A stretch of 64,000 bases of DNA. Source: Fimbriimonadaceae bacterium (lineage in GTDB: Bacteria > Armatimonadota > Fimbriimonadia > Fimbriimonadales > Fimbriimonadaceae). Positions 35,126 through 45,623 of this stretch are shown piece by piece; position 1 is the stretch's first letter, and every line of letters begins with the position of its first letter. The DNA lies in contig JALHNM010000006.1 in the NCBI GenBank assembly GCA_022843485.1, forward strand, positions 62,001 to 126,000, written 5' to 3'. The notes below the pieces were generated by a model. The model ran no database searches. It was given only the letters and a program-made list of their open reading frames with translations, and was not told the origin of the DNA. A program made the position numbers and the translations under genes.

Positions 35126-35908
35126 GTGATCGTCTGCTTCGTCGCGCTCGTGCTTACCGGGGCATCGATCGAGCAAGCAGAGCCTTGGTGTTCACAGCCC
35201 TGGACGGGTGACGATGGACCGTATCGCACGATGCGTCGAGAGATCGAGCGAGTGATCGGGGACAAAGCCTGGTACGGGTCGGATCAAGAGGTCGTCGACC
35301 GGGCCGAAGCAGCCAAGAAGCGGTGGCAAGCCGACAAGTCGAGCGTCCTTAAGCTCTACGGGTGCACCTATTGGTTCCTCGTCGCGCGGCGCTACAACTT
35401 GGGATACCGCGCAGGGGACGAAGCGGCCGAGCTTGTTGCAGCTTGGAAGGGGATCAAGTACGAGCCGAGCTATGAGGTCGATCGAGTGCGTTTCTGGTTC
35501 ATGGCCGCTCGCAACCAGCCGGGAAAGACCCTGATGCCGATGGGTGACCGTCTCCTTCGCGTCGATGAGGACGACTGGGACATTTTCGCGGCGATCGACC
35601 AGGTCTCCTTCTGGCACGGGGCCAGCCGCGAGAAACGAGAATGGATCGTCGAACTCCTCTTGCGGGGGAAGAAGGAGGGCCCGAAGTGGCCCCGCTGGGA
35701 CGGCGACATCTCAAGCGCGTACTTTAGCCTCTTCGCGACCACGCAGGATCTCCAGTATGTCCGGAAGGCTATCGATTACTGGAAGGCGTACATGGTGGTC
35801 TTCAAGGAAGGTTCGGAGCTCCGGCTTGGTGCGCAGAAGCACTTGAGGCACCTGGAGGGCGTTCTGCGAAACCCGCCGAAGCTCGACCGTGCGTCAAGAA
35901 GGCTCTGA
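35126..35908 (+). CDS. Hypothetical protein
   Basis: 260 residues from GTG 35126. A short N-terminal hydrophobic run (FVALVLTGASIEQAE) may be a signal peptide. The rest is helical and rich in Trp, Tyr and charged residues (RRYNLGYRAGDEAAELVAAW, DDWDIFAAIDQVSFWHG), with pairs of helices suggesting a TPR-like solenoid. No family recognised. Codon use is less GC-biased than its neighbours, so it may be a newcomer. Confidence 0.6.
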   Translation: MIVCFVALVLTGASIEQAEPWCSQPWTGDDGPYRTMRREIERVIGDKAWYGSDQEVVDRAEAAKKRWQADKSSVLKLYGCTYWFLVARRYNLGYRAGDEAAELVAAWKGIKYEPSYEVDRVRFWFMAARNQPGKTLMPMGDRLLRVDEDDWDIFAAIDQVSFWHGASREKREWIVELLLRGKKEGPKWPRWDGDISSAYFSLFATTQDLQYVRKAIDYWKAYMVVFKEGSELRLGAQKHLRHLEGVLRNPPKLDRASRRL

Positions 35909-35941
35909 GCCGCCCAGGCCCGGCGGAGCCGCGCCGTTCCC

Positions 35942-36742
35942 GTGTCACGTCCCGCATTTCGCGAGTCCACTATCGAAACCGACCAGAATCTGTCAGAGTT
36001 GGCGATGCCTCGCGGTGATCGATTGGAGGAGTTGTGGGCTTCGCCGCCGTCTGCGGTGGCCCCTGGCGGCGCGGTCTCGTTGGAGGGGCTGCCCGAGCCT
36101 GCCCGCCGGTATCTGTCTCACGCGCTGCCTTCGGGTACTACTCCGGCGAGCGCGGTACGGCTGACCATGACGGGCCGCATCAAGCTGAAGGCTTGGTCCG
36201 ACTTCGTCGCCGAGGAGGTGATGGAATGGCCGCGCGGCTTTGTGTGGGCGGCGAAGACTCGGGTGGGCGGCTTGCCGGTCGCCGGGTACGACCGATACCT
36301 TAACGCCGAGGGCGAGATGTGCTGGCGGCTTCTCGGGTTGCTGCCCATGATGACGGCCCGAGGGCCGGACGTCTCGCGGTCTGCGGCGGGCCGGTTCGCG
36401 GGAGAGCTCTGCTGGCTACCCGGCGCCCTGCTGAGCCCGGACGTCACTTGGGGCGAGCCGGAGGGGGACTGGCAGCCGCTCGTGGTGAAGACGGCCGTCG
36501 AATCCGTTCCGCTTAGGTTTCGGATCGACCAGTCGGGTGCGCTGGGCTTTTGCCAGATTGAGCGGTGGGGCAATCCGGATGGCCGGGCGTTCGGCCACTA
36601 CCCGTTCGGGGTCGCCACCGAAGAGGGCGAGTTCGACGGGATCAGCGTGCCGCGGCGCGTCGTCGCGGGTTGGGGCTATGACGGCTCCGACCACGAACGC
36701 GCCATGTTCGAGGCCGAGGTCACCGCCCTGCGCTTCCGGTGA
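35942..36742 (+). CDS. DUF6544-like protein
   Basis: GTG 35942 gives 266 residues; ATG 36005 gives 245 and is an equally good start. The pattern LEGLPEPARRYLSHAL, then VRLTMTGRIKLKAWSDF, FVWAAKTRVGG and LCWLPGALLSPDVTW, matches the DUF6544/DUF6920 family as I remember it. Cytoplasmic, with no signal peptide. Function of the family unknown. It ends a few bases into a spurious extension of the next gene. Confidence 0.68.
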   Translation: MSRPAFRESTIETDQNLSELAMPRGDRLEELWASPPSAVAPGGAVSLEGLPEPARRYLSHALPSGTTPASAVRLTMTGRIKLKAWSDFVAEEVMEWPRGFVWAAKTRVGGLPVAGYDRYLNAEGEMCWRLLGLLPMMTARGPDVSRSAAGRFAGELCWLPGALLSPDVTWGEPEGDWQPLVVKTAVESVPLRFRIDQSGALGFCQIERWGNPDGRAFGHYPFGVATEEGEFDGISVPRRVVAGWGYDGSDHERAMFEAEVTALRFR

Positions 36743-36945
36743 CCCCGACCGGTCGGTCTCGGCAAGCTGGGCAAGTGCCGATCTGCCCCGGCTACTGCGT
36801 CCCCCAAGTCGACTTCCTCTGCGTAGGGCCGCGAGACCGGCCGTGGCGGATCTCCGGACCACCGGTGCTTCCTGGCCCAGTACAACGCACGGGCCGCACT
36901 CTGGACTCGAAACGCAGACGCCGGTGCGACGTCCTTTACGGGACG

Positions 36946-37491
36946 ATGCTCGCCACGCTCACCCTCCTCGCCCTCTCTGTCCAGTCCAAGCCCCTGGTCA
37001 GCAACCTTGTCGAGAACGGGAGCTTCGAGTTCGGGGACAACCCCCGGCCCCACGATCGTGCGGTCCGCCTTGGCGAGGGGTTCACGAACGTGGACTCGTG
37101 GCGGGTGGTCTCCGGGAACATCGATTGGAACGGCGGCTACTACCGGGCCTACGACGGCAGCCGGAGCCTCGACCTCAGCGGGGACCAGCCCGGCGCGGTG
37201 GCCCAGACTATCTCGACGGTGCCCGGCCGTGAGTACCTGCTCACCTTCTGGCTCTCGGGCAACCCGGACGGGCCGCCGCTCAAGACCATGGAGGTCCGCG
37301 TCGGCAAGACCACCCGCCGGTTCTCGTTCGACACCTCCAAGTTCGGCGCGATCCCGACCGACCTGAAGTGGCAACGCCACAGCTTCACGTTCAAAGCCGA
37401 CTCCGAGGACACCCGCATCACCCTCGCCTCGACCACGGCCGGGCACTACGGCCCGTTCGTCGACCAGGTCGAGGTCAGCCGGCAACCCTAG
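36946..37491 (+). CDS. Secreted DUF642/choice-of-anchor C-like protein
   Basis: ATG 36946 gives 181 residues starting with a signal peptide (MLATLTLLALSVQS). The frame is open further upstream, but that part lacks protein character. LVENGSFEFGDNP, VDSWRVVSGNIDWNGGYY, SLDLSGDQPGAVAQTIST and YLLTFWLSGNPDGPP are the galactose-binding-like DUF642 pattern. No C-terminal anchor follows, so it may be released. Carbohydrate binding is a family-level guess. Confidence 0.78.
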   Translation: MLATLTLLALSVQSKPLVSNLVENGSFEFGDNPRPHDRAVRLGEGFTNVDSWRVVSGNIDWNGGYYRAYDGSRSLDLSGDQPGAVAQTISTVPGREYLLTFWLSGNPDGPPLKTMEVRVGKTTRRFSFDTSKFGAIPTDLKWQRHSFTFKADSEDTRITLASTTAGHYGPFVDQVEVSRQP

Positions 37492-37531
37492 GCGGTAGCC
37501 GAGCCAGGACAGTGGCGAGGGCGAGTTCAGG

Positions 37532-38314
37532 TCATCGTCCGTCAGTCCTCCAGCAGCCGTTCGCAAGGTCGATCCCATGGTGGTCGGCGCGCTGCTCAAG
37601 GTAGATCCGTAGGCCGTCATCGACCCAGAGACTAGCGACGTCCGCATCGACCCCGGTCCAAACATCGTCCCAAAGAGTCCTCGCGAACGGGCCAAAGTTG
37701 AGCTCGGCAGCTTCCGCCTGAAGATCGACGACGCTCACGGATTCACAGTCGATAAGAAGGTAGACGGTGTTCCATCTTCTCGAGGAGGTGGGCTCACGCC
37801 TCCAAATGTGGGCAACCCATTGGAGTCGGTCGTCCTCGGTGAAGAAGTAGTCGTCGAGCAGCTCGTCGCCCTTCTCAGGATCCAAAGAGCTCGGGCCCGG
37901 CCACCGCCCGTAGACTAAGTCGCGGTTGAGATACCCCTCCTTCGTCGTGCAGTAGTGCACTCCAGAGAACTGAAGGTCGATCCGGTACAGGTGCTCCGGG
38001 GGGCCTGTCCGGAGGTGGTCGACCCGTTGGATCGCTCGTAACGTCCAGTCGAACTGGTCCCCGTAAACCGAGTGCAGGCTTAATGTCGCGGAGTCGCCCT
38101 TGCGGTCGAATCCGATCGTCGAGCTGTCGTGGAGGTAAGACCCGAAGTAGCGTCGGAGGTCTTCAGAAACTGGCAGGTGTCGGCCGAGTTGGCGCCAGCG
38201 TCTCTCATACCGCTCTTCGCAAATCAAGTCATGCTTCTTGCGGTAGCTCAAAGTGTCGAGAGACGCCCCGATGTCGTGGAGTGTCCTCGCCTTCTCTAGC
38301 CAACTCTTTACCAT
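37532..38314 (-). CDS. Hypothetical protein
   Basis: ATG 38314 gives 260 residues; an upstream in-frame ATG at 38374 would place the start inside the loop of a 25-base hairpin and is unlikely. No leader or membrane segment. Acidic, Trp/Tyr-rich (DDYFFTEDDRLQWVAHIW, LWDDVWTGVDADVASLWV). No family recognised. Its base composition is more AT-rich than that of atpD next door. Confidence 0.55.
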   Translation of the reverse strand: MVKSWLEKARTLHDIGASLDTLSYRKKHDLICEERYERRWRQLGRHLPVSEDLRRYFGSYLHDSSTIGFDRKGDSATLSLHSVYGDQFDWTLRAIQRVDHLRTGPPEHLYRIDLQFSGVHYCTTKEGYLNRDLVYGRWPGPSSLDPEKGDELLDDYFFTEDDRLQWVAHIWRREPTSSRRWNTVYLLIDCESVSVVDLQAEAAELNFGPFARTLWDDVWTGVDADVASLWVDDGLRIYLEQRADHHGIDLANGCWRTDGR

Positions 38315-38339
38315 CTCGAAGCGAACTCGATCCTCCCCC

Positions 38340-38399
38340 GAGCCCCCTCCTCGGTTTCGAAGGGCACGAAGCATCCCTTCAAAACCGAGGAGGGGGCTC
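38340..38399. terminator. 25-base stem hairpin downstream of atpD
   Basis: 38340-38364 (GAGCCCCCTCCTCGG...) and 38375-38399 are inverted repeats with one mismatch and a 10-base loop. It begins seven bases past the atpD stop on the minus strand. No T-run follows, so it may end transcription through other factors, or protect the atpD mRNA 3' end. Confidence 0.6.
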
Positions 38400-38405
38400 C
38401 GGAGG

Positions 38406-40743
<2,338 letters not shown>

Positions 40744-40747
40744 CCAA

Positions 40748-40785
40748 GGGCCCCGGCCTGCGAGAGGGATCCCGCAGGGCCGGGG
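40748..40785. terminator. Bidirectional terminator between convergent genes
   Basis: CCCCGGCCTGCG pairs with CGCAGGGCCGGGG across a 10-base loop, with one bulged G. It separates the stop codons at 40743 and 40799. T-runs are absent on both strands. Confidence 0.6.
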
Positions 40786-40798
40786 GGTCGGGCGTCGC

Positions 40799-41413
40799 TT
40801 AGGACCGGCGCCGGCGGGAGGCGAGGGCGGCGAGGCCTGCCCCGAGGGCGAGCATCGTCGCGGGCTCGGGGACGGGGGCGTACGTCTCGACCGTGCCCAC
40901 CGACCCGTTGATCACGTTCGCCGTGCTCGTCGTGAACTGGGTCGCGTTGGAGAGCGCCCAGAACACCGTCGAGTTCGTCCCCGGAGCGAGCTTGCTGGGG
41001 CTCGTCTTCGAGAAGTTGAAGCCGAGGGTGCCCTCGACCGTCCGGTCAGCGGTCGTCGCGGAGACGCCGGGGTTGTTGAGGAGCGACTGGGTCGAGTGCT
41101 GGGCCACCGTCGCCTGCCAGCCCGTCCAGCCGTTCGCGGTGACCCGGCCGACGTTGCCGGTCGAGTCGGCCTTGTTCACCAAGACCCACGCGAAGATGAG
41201 GTTGTCGCCGAAGGCCGCCGTCTTGGCGACGACCGAGATGAGCGTGCCGCTGAGCGTCGAGGTCGTGAAGTCTCGCGACTGCAGGGCCACGATGTCGAGC
41301 GGCGGCTCGCCGATCGTCGGGAGGGCGACCTCCGTGTCGGTGATGAGGCTGACCTGGGCAAAGGCCGCCGGAGCCGCGCACAGCGCAGCGACGAGGAGAA
41401 GAGTCTTCTTCAT
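40799..41413 (-). CDS. PEP-CTERM surface protein
   Basis: 204 residues from ATG 41413, with GAGAGG about 10 bases upstream. Signal peptide to about residue 19 (AAPAAFAQ). The Thr/Ser/Asn-rich beta body (GTLISVVAKTAAFGDNLIFA) suggests an extracellular protein. The C-terminus PVPEPATMLALGAGLAALAS followed by RRRRS is a PEP-CTERM exosortase signal. Function unknown. The exosortase must be encoded elsewhere. Confidence 0.83.
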   Translation of the reverse strand: MKKTLLLVAALCAAPAAFAQVSLITDTEVALPTIGEPPLDIVALQSRDFTTSTLSGTLISVVAKTAAFGDNLIFAWVLVNKADSTGNVGRVTANGWTGWQATVAQHSTQSLLNNPGVSATTADRTVEGTLGFNFSKTSPSKLAPGTNSTVFWALSNATQFTTSTANVINGSVGTVETYAPVPEPATMLALGAGLAALASRRRRS

Positions 41414-41532
41414 TTTGTAAGTACCTCTCAAGGAGTGCGGAGCGTCTAGTGATCACTCCACCCTGATAGATGCCGCCCATCACCCGGGGGTTACAGGACG
41501 GGCGCAGGCGCGTATCGGTCAGAATCGGGGGC

Positions 41533-42891
41533 GTGGACGCGAGCGGACGGTTGACGAGGCGCGAGGTGGTGGCGGCGGGCATGGCGGCGACGGTGGGGGC
41601 GACGGTCGGGCTGCCCCAACAGGCAGCGGCTGCCGCACGCCCTGAGACCCCCCCAAGGCAGGGGGAGACGATGGCCGACGTTCCCTTCGAGCGGCACGAG
41701 CGCGTGCGGATCGGGCTCATCGGGTGCGGCGGGCGGGGCGGATCGCTGCTGGGCGACCTGCTCAACGTCCCCGGGGTCGAGGTACGTGCCGTGTGCGACG
41801 TGCGCCCGGAGCGCGCCGCCCGGGCCGCCGAAACCGTCGCCAAGCGAGGGGGCAAGGCGGAGGCCTACGACCGCGGCCCCGAGGACTACGCCCGGCTCAC
41901 CGCCCGCGACGACCTCGACCTCGTCTACATCGCCACCCCCTGGGAGTGGCACGTCCCCATGGCCGTGCGGGCCATGCGCGACGGCAAGCACGCCGGGGTC
42001 GAGGTGCCCGCCGCCACCACCCTCGAAGAATGCTGGGCCCTCGTCGACGCGAGCGAGGCCACCCGCCGCCACTGCGTCATCCTCGAGAACTGCTGCTACG
42101 GCTACTCCGAGCTCGCCGTGCTGCGGATGGCCCGGGCCGGGCTCTTCGGCACCCTCACCCACGCCGAGGCCGCCTACATCCACGACCTCCGCGAGATCCT
42201 CACCGTGGGCGAGGGCGAGGCCCTCTGGCGCCGCGCCCCCCACACGTCCCGCGACGCCAACCTCTACCCGACCCACGGCCTCGGGCCCGTCGCGAACTAT
42301 CTCGACGCCAACCGCGGCGACCGGTTCGCGACCCTCGTCTCCCTGAGCTCGCGCGAGGCCGCCCTCAGCGAGTGGGTCGCTCAGAGGTTCGAGGAGGGCG
42401 ACCCGAAGCGGGCCGAGCGCTACGTGTGCGGGGACATGAACACCTCGATCCTGCGCACCACCCGGGGGCGCACGGTGCTGCTCCAGCACGACGTCGTCAC
42501 CCCGCGGCCCTATTCGCGGCTGAACCTGCTCCAAGGGACGAAGGGGACGTTCGCCGACTACCCGGCGCGCGTCTTCCTGGACGGCCAAGAGGGGCACGAT
42601 TGGCGCCCGCTCGGCGATTTCAAGGCCGAGTGGGAGCACCCGCTCTGGACCAAGGAGGGCGAGACCGCCCGCAAGCTCGGGGGCCACGGGGGCATGGACT
42701 ACATCATGAGCTTCCGCCTCGTCGAGTGCATGAAGGAGGGGAAGGCGCCGGACATGGACGTCTACGACGCGGCCGCCTGGAGCGCCCCGACCCCGCTCAG
42801 CGAAGCCTCGAACGCCGCCGGCGGCGCCCCCCAACTCTTCCCCGACTTCACCCGCGGCGCCTGGGAGTCCCGCCCCCCCGTCGACCTCTGA
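41533..42891 (+). CDS. Gfo/Idh/MocA oxidoreductase, GH109-like
   Basis: GTG 41533 gives 452 residues with a Tat-type leader (RLTRREVVAAGMAATVG). The frame stays open to ATG 41470, so the start is uncertain. The NAD site IGLIGCGGRGGSLLGDLL is followed by the GH109 markers ENCCYGYSE, AYIHDLREI, PTHGLGPVANYLDANRGDR and LQHDVVTPRPYSRLN. GH109 enzymes cleave alpha-N-acetylgalactosamine by an NAD-dependent redox mechanism. The motifs fit that family better than plain dehydrogenases, but the substrate is inferred. Confidence 0.8.
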   Translation: MDASGRLTRREVVAAGMAATVGATVGLPQQAAAAARPETPPRQGETMADVPFERHERVRIGLIGCGGRGGSLLGDLLNVPGVEVRAVCDVRPERAARAAETVAKRGGKAEAYDRGPEDYARLTARDDLDLVYIATPWEWHVPMAVRAMRDGKHAGVEVPAATTLEECWALVDASEATRRHCVILENCCYGYSELAVLRMARAGLFGTLTHAEAAYIHDLREILTVGEGEALWRRAPHTSRDANLYPTHGLGPVANYLDANRGDRFATLVSLSSREAALSEWVAQRFEEGDPKRAERYVCGDMNTSILRTTRGRTVLLQHDVVTPRPYSRLNLLQGTKGTFADYPARVFLDGQEGHDWRPLGDFKAEWEHPLWTKEGETARKLGGHGGMDYIMSFRLVECMKEGKAPDMDVYDAAAWSAPTPLSEASNAAGGAPQLFPDFTRGAWESRPPVDL

Positions 42892-43369
42892 ACCGATCCC
42901 ACCCGGAGGCCGACGCTCGGCGGCCGCCCCCTGTGCGCGAGCCCCCCGGAGCGCGGAGCTCCCGCTCCGCCCCTCGGTCCTCGGAGCTCCGGCTCCGCAC
43001 GACCGACCCGGACCACACCCCCAAAACCAGCAGACACACCCCAACCGGTCACTCGAGGTTTTTGAACCTAAGACGTGCCATCCGTGGTGACAGCGTGGTG
43101 ACAGCGTGGTACATCGGTGGTAACACCCCGCTGCGAGGGCCGAAAACACCTTCACTCTGTGTCTGTCAAGTCTACCTACTTCTCCGGCCCACCCCCACGC
43201 CGCCCCGCCGCCACGCCAAACAGCCGCCCAACTCGGTAGGTCCCGGCCCCTCGCCGACCCGGGCGGTGGGGCTGACCTCCAGTCCCCGCCGCCACCTGCC
43301 GAAGCATGCACCAGGCCGGACCGCACAGGTTCCGAGCCGACAAGACTAGGAACACAACAGGAGACCCTT
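42892..43369. other. 478-base gap with palindromes and a short tandem repeat
   Basis: Holds GCGGAGC-TCCC-GCTCCGC (42953-42970) and a following GGAGCTCCGGCTCC palindrome, part of the intergenic element family. Around 43081-43130, GTGGTGACAGC occurs twice in tandem, followed by the related GTGGTACATC and GTGGTAACACC. No gene, tRNA or clear promoter was found. It directly precedes the 43370 gene. Confidence 0.55.
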
Positions 43370-44071
43370 ATGGCTAAAGTCACTCCCTCTGTCATGCTGG
43401 ATGAGATGTCCGGCAAGGCCGGCTCCGTCGTCTACGTCAAGACGAAACAGGGCACGATCGTCCGGCCGCGCCGCACGCCGGCCAACCCCAACACCCCGGC
43501 CCAAGAGGCCGTCCGCGACAACCTTCGCCGAGCCGCCCGCGGCTACGAGGCCCTGACCCCCGCCCAAGCCCAAACCTGGGAGGACTATGGCCAGACCATT
43601 ACCAAGACCCAGCCCATCACCGGCGAGACCTACAACCCGACCGGCATCGCGATCTACGTCGCCCTCGTGAGTAAGCTGCTCCAGGTGACGCCGACCGCCG
43701 CCCTCCCCACCGCCCCGCCGACCAGCGACTTCGTCGGGGACCGGCTCACGATCACCGTGACACCCTCCGCAGGGAGGCTGACCTTCAGCGCCAGCTCCCC
43801 GAACAGCCTTGGGACCCGTACCGAGCTGCTCGTGCAACGCCTCCGCAGCCGCAACCGCACGCCGCAGGCCAAGAAGTACCTGAGCCGGGGCTTCGCCACC
43901 TTCGCCACCGGGTCCCTCTCCGCCGAAGTCACCGTGACGCCGGGCGTCTACGCCTGCGCCATCCGGTACGTCAACGCCAACACCGGCCAACAGACCGAGA
44001 TCGTCCCACTCACCGTCCAAACCGTCTCGCTCGCCCTCGAGAAGACGGGCACGGCGAAGAAGGCCGCCTGA
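43370..44071 (+). CDS. Hypothetical beta-rich protein
   Basis: 233 residues. The opening (SVMLDEMSGKAGSVVYVKTK, IVRPRRTPANPNTPAQ) resembles phage-like or DUF6266-type structural proteins, in which a G.vG..vy...k...vR....p.NP.T..Q pattern is common. The remainder has two Ig/fibronectin-like segments. A clear ribosome site is followed by ATG 43370, and a terminator follows. No other phage gene is nearby. Function unknown. Confidence 0.65.
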   Translation: MAKVTPSVMLDEMSGKAGSVVYVKTKQGTIVRPRRTPANPNTPAQEAVRDNLRRAARGYEALTPAQAQTWEDYGQTITKTQPITGETYNPTGIAIYVALVSKLLQVTPTAALPTAPPTSDFVGDRLTITVTPSAGRLTFSASSPNSLGTRTELLVQRLRSRNRTPQAKKYLSRGFATFATGSLSAEVTVTPGVYACAIRYVNANTGQQTEIVPLTVQTVSLALEKTGTAKKAA

Positions 44072-44145
44072 CCCCCAACCCTGCCCCTCAGGCTCGAAAG
44101 ACCTGGGGGGCTTGCCCTGGGACTTAAGGCCCAAGAGGCCTGTGA

Positions 44146-44196
44146 GGCACCAGTGACTTCGGAGTCGTCCAGCGTTGCGCTCCTGGTGCCCCTTTT
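44146..44196 (+). terminator. Rho-independent terminator
   Basis: GGCACCAG (44146-44153) pairs with CTGGTGCC (44183-44190), followed by CCTTTT. A smaller GACTTCGGAGTC hairpin lies in the loop. It ends the 43370 transcript and isolates the Rhs operon. Confidence 0.7.
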
Positions 44197-44276
44197 CGCT
44201 AGGTCAGCAGAACCTTAACCGAGCCATAACCATCTCCGTTGATTTTTGTGATACGTTGAGATGGAGGCATAGAGCG

Positions 44277-45623
44277 ATGAAACTCTCTCTCAGGCTGCTG
44301 GCAACACTCGTAACGGCGCTCGCGCTGTTGCCCTCGACCGGGCTGGCGTCGTGGTACGTCAAGAGTGTCGAAGAGGTCGGGAAACTGGTCGAAGACGAAA
44401 ACTACAGCTATCAGGTGCCAACCGGGACGGGACAGAGCGCACCCGCTTCCGGCCGTGTCCTCCGAGTGCGGTGCGCGTGGGGAGCCTCCACCCTGAAGAA
44501 CGACCCCGAGTGTCAGGGGGAACTGTACGCCCCAGCCTCCTACAGCGTGCTCTTCGCCGACGGGATCGGGGTCGAGAACGGTACGCCAAGCCAGCACTTC
44601 GCATTGTACGGCACGATGCCGGTGATCGCTTTTTCCTCCGGCGGGCCGTTGGAGTTCGTCGTCCTGGTTCCGATCCCAGCGATTGGACAGCCCCGCGTGT
44701 TCAAGACGGTGACGGTGTCTCAGCGCTACCGGCGCGAGGGCACGCAGTGCGTGCTGGAGGTCGGCAACAACCAGCGCCTCCTGAACGTCGCGGCGTACCC
44801 GGTCTCCGGGGCTTCGATCGACACCCGCCGGAGCTACGGGAACCCGAACGCCGCCGGAAGCGTCGTCCCCGACGCGAACTGGACGCTCCAAAGCCTCAAC
44901 TTCTCGACCTGGACGTTCAACGGCGGCCTGTTCGTCGGGAACATGCCCTACACCTCTCCCGGCGACGGCCGTTCCCCCGATCGGAGCGGCACGGCCCGAA
45001 TGCAGTTCTACGTCTCGGGCGTCGCCCCGCCGAACGACGACACCCTCTTCGCGGCGTTGCGCGTTCTAGACCTCGGGGCCAAACCTTACGCCCTCAACGG
45101 GGAGGAGCCGGTCATGCCGGGCAGCCCCGTGCTAGGCAGCTACGTTGCCGGAGAGAGCACCCAGAACCTCTCGGTGCCCATGAACACGTTCACCTGGGCG
45201 ACTCGATGGGGGATCGATCCCTCGAGCACAATGGTGGACCCCGAGAATTACTTGAACTGGCACCCGAACCAGGCCACGAGCTCGACGACGCTTACGGCTG
45301 TGACTGCTTCCCAATCGGCTTTCGGAGAACTCCGCACTCTCCCGCTCACCCGCACGACGACCCCCGAGGGCTTCATGCGTCGCTTCACGCCGAGTTACAC
45401 CCGAGGCATCCTCGTGGCGATCTTTGGCGAGGCGGACGCGATCGGCCTCCGTTACAACGACGCGGCGACCGGCGAGAACCAGAACCCGGGAGGGACGACG
45501 ACGGGTCTCTCGTGGCGGTACTTCGCCAGCGAGCGCTACACGAATCCGCAGGGGTTCCCATTCCCACACACGGACGCGGCGCCCCGACTCTATGTGCTCT
45601 CGTTCGGGGGGCCTTGGCAATGA
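44277..45623 (+). CDS. Secreted protein, first gene of the Rhs operon
   Basis: 448 residues from ATG 44277. Signal peptide to about residue 25 (LLPSTGLAS). No domain recognised; the mature part is beta-rich with many aromatic and Asn/Gly turns (AYPVSGASIDTRRSYGNPN, YTRGILVAIFGEADAIGLRY). TTAACC-GAGCC-ATAACC (44215-44231) upstream loosely resembles the Pho-box motif. The stop overlaps the next start (ATGA), tying it to the C39-like lipoprotein and Rhs genes. It could be an adaptor or carrier for the Rhs protein; that is inference. Confidence 0.72.
   Translation: MKLSLRLLATLVTALALLPSTGLASWYVKSVEEVGKLVEDENYSYQVPTGTGQSAPASGRVLRVRCAWGASTLKNDPECQGELYAPASYSVLFADGIGVENGTPSQHFALYGTMPVIAFSSGGPLEFVVLVPIPAIGQPRVFKTVTVSQRYRREGTQCVLEVGNNQRLLNVAAYPVSGASIDTRRSYGNPNAAGSVVPDANWTLQSLNFSTWTFNGGLFVGNMPYTSPGDGRSPDRSGTARMQFYVSGVAPPNDDTLFAALRVLDLGAKPYALNGEEPVMPGSPVLGSYVAGESTQNLSVPMNTFTWATRWGIDPSSTMVDPENYLNWHPNQATSSTTLTAVTASQSAFGELRTLPLTRTTTPEGFMRRFTPSYTRGILVAIFGEADAIGLRYNDAATGENQNPGGTTTGLSWRYFASERYTNPQGFPFPHTDAAPRLYVLSFGGPWQ

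Noticed and set aside
43050-43085. Possible phage attachment site in the gap before the phage-like protein
   Set aside because: No integrase, no second copy of the sequence and no tRNA end were found, so there is nothing to support it.
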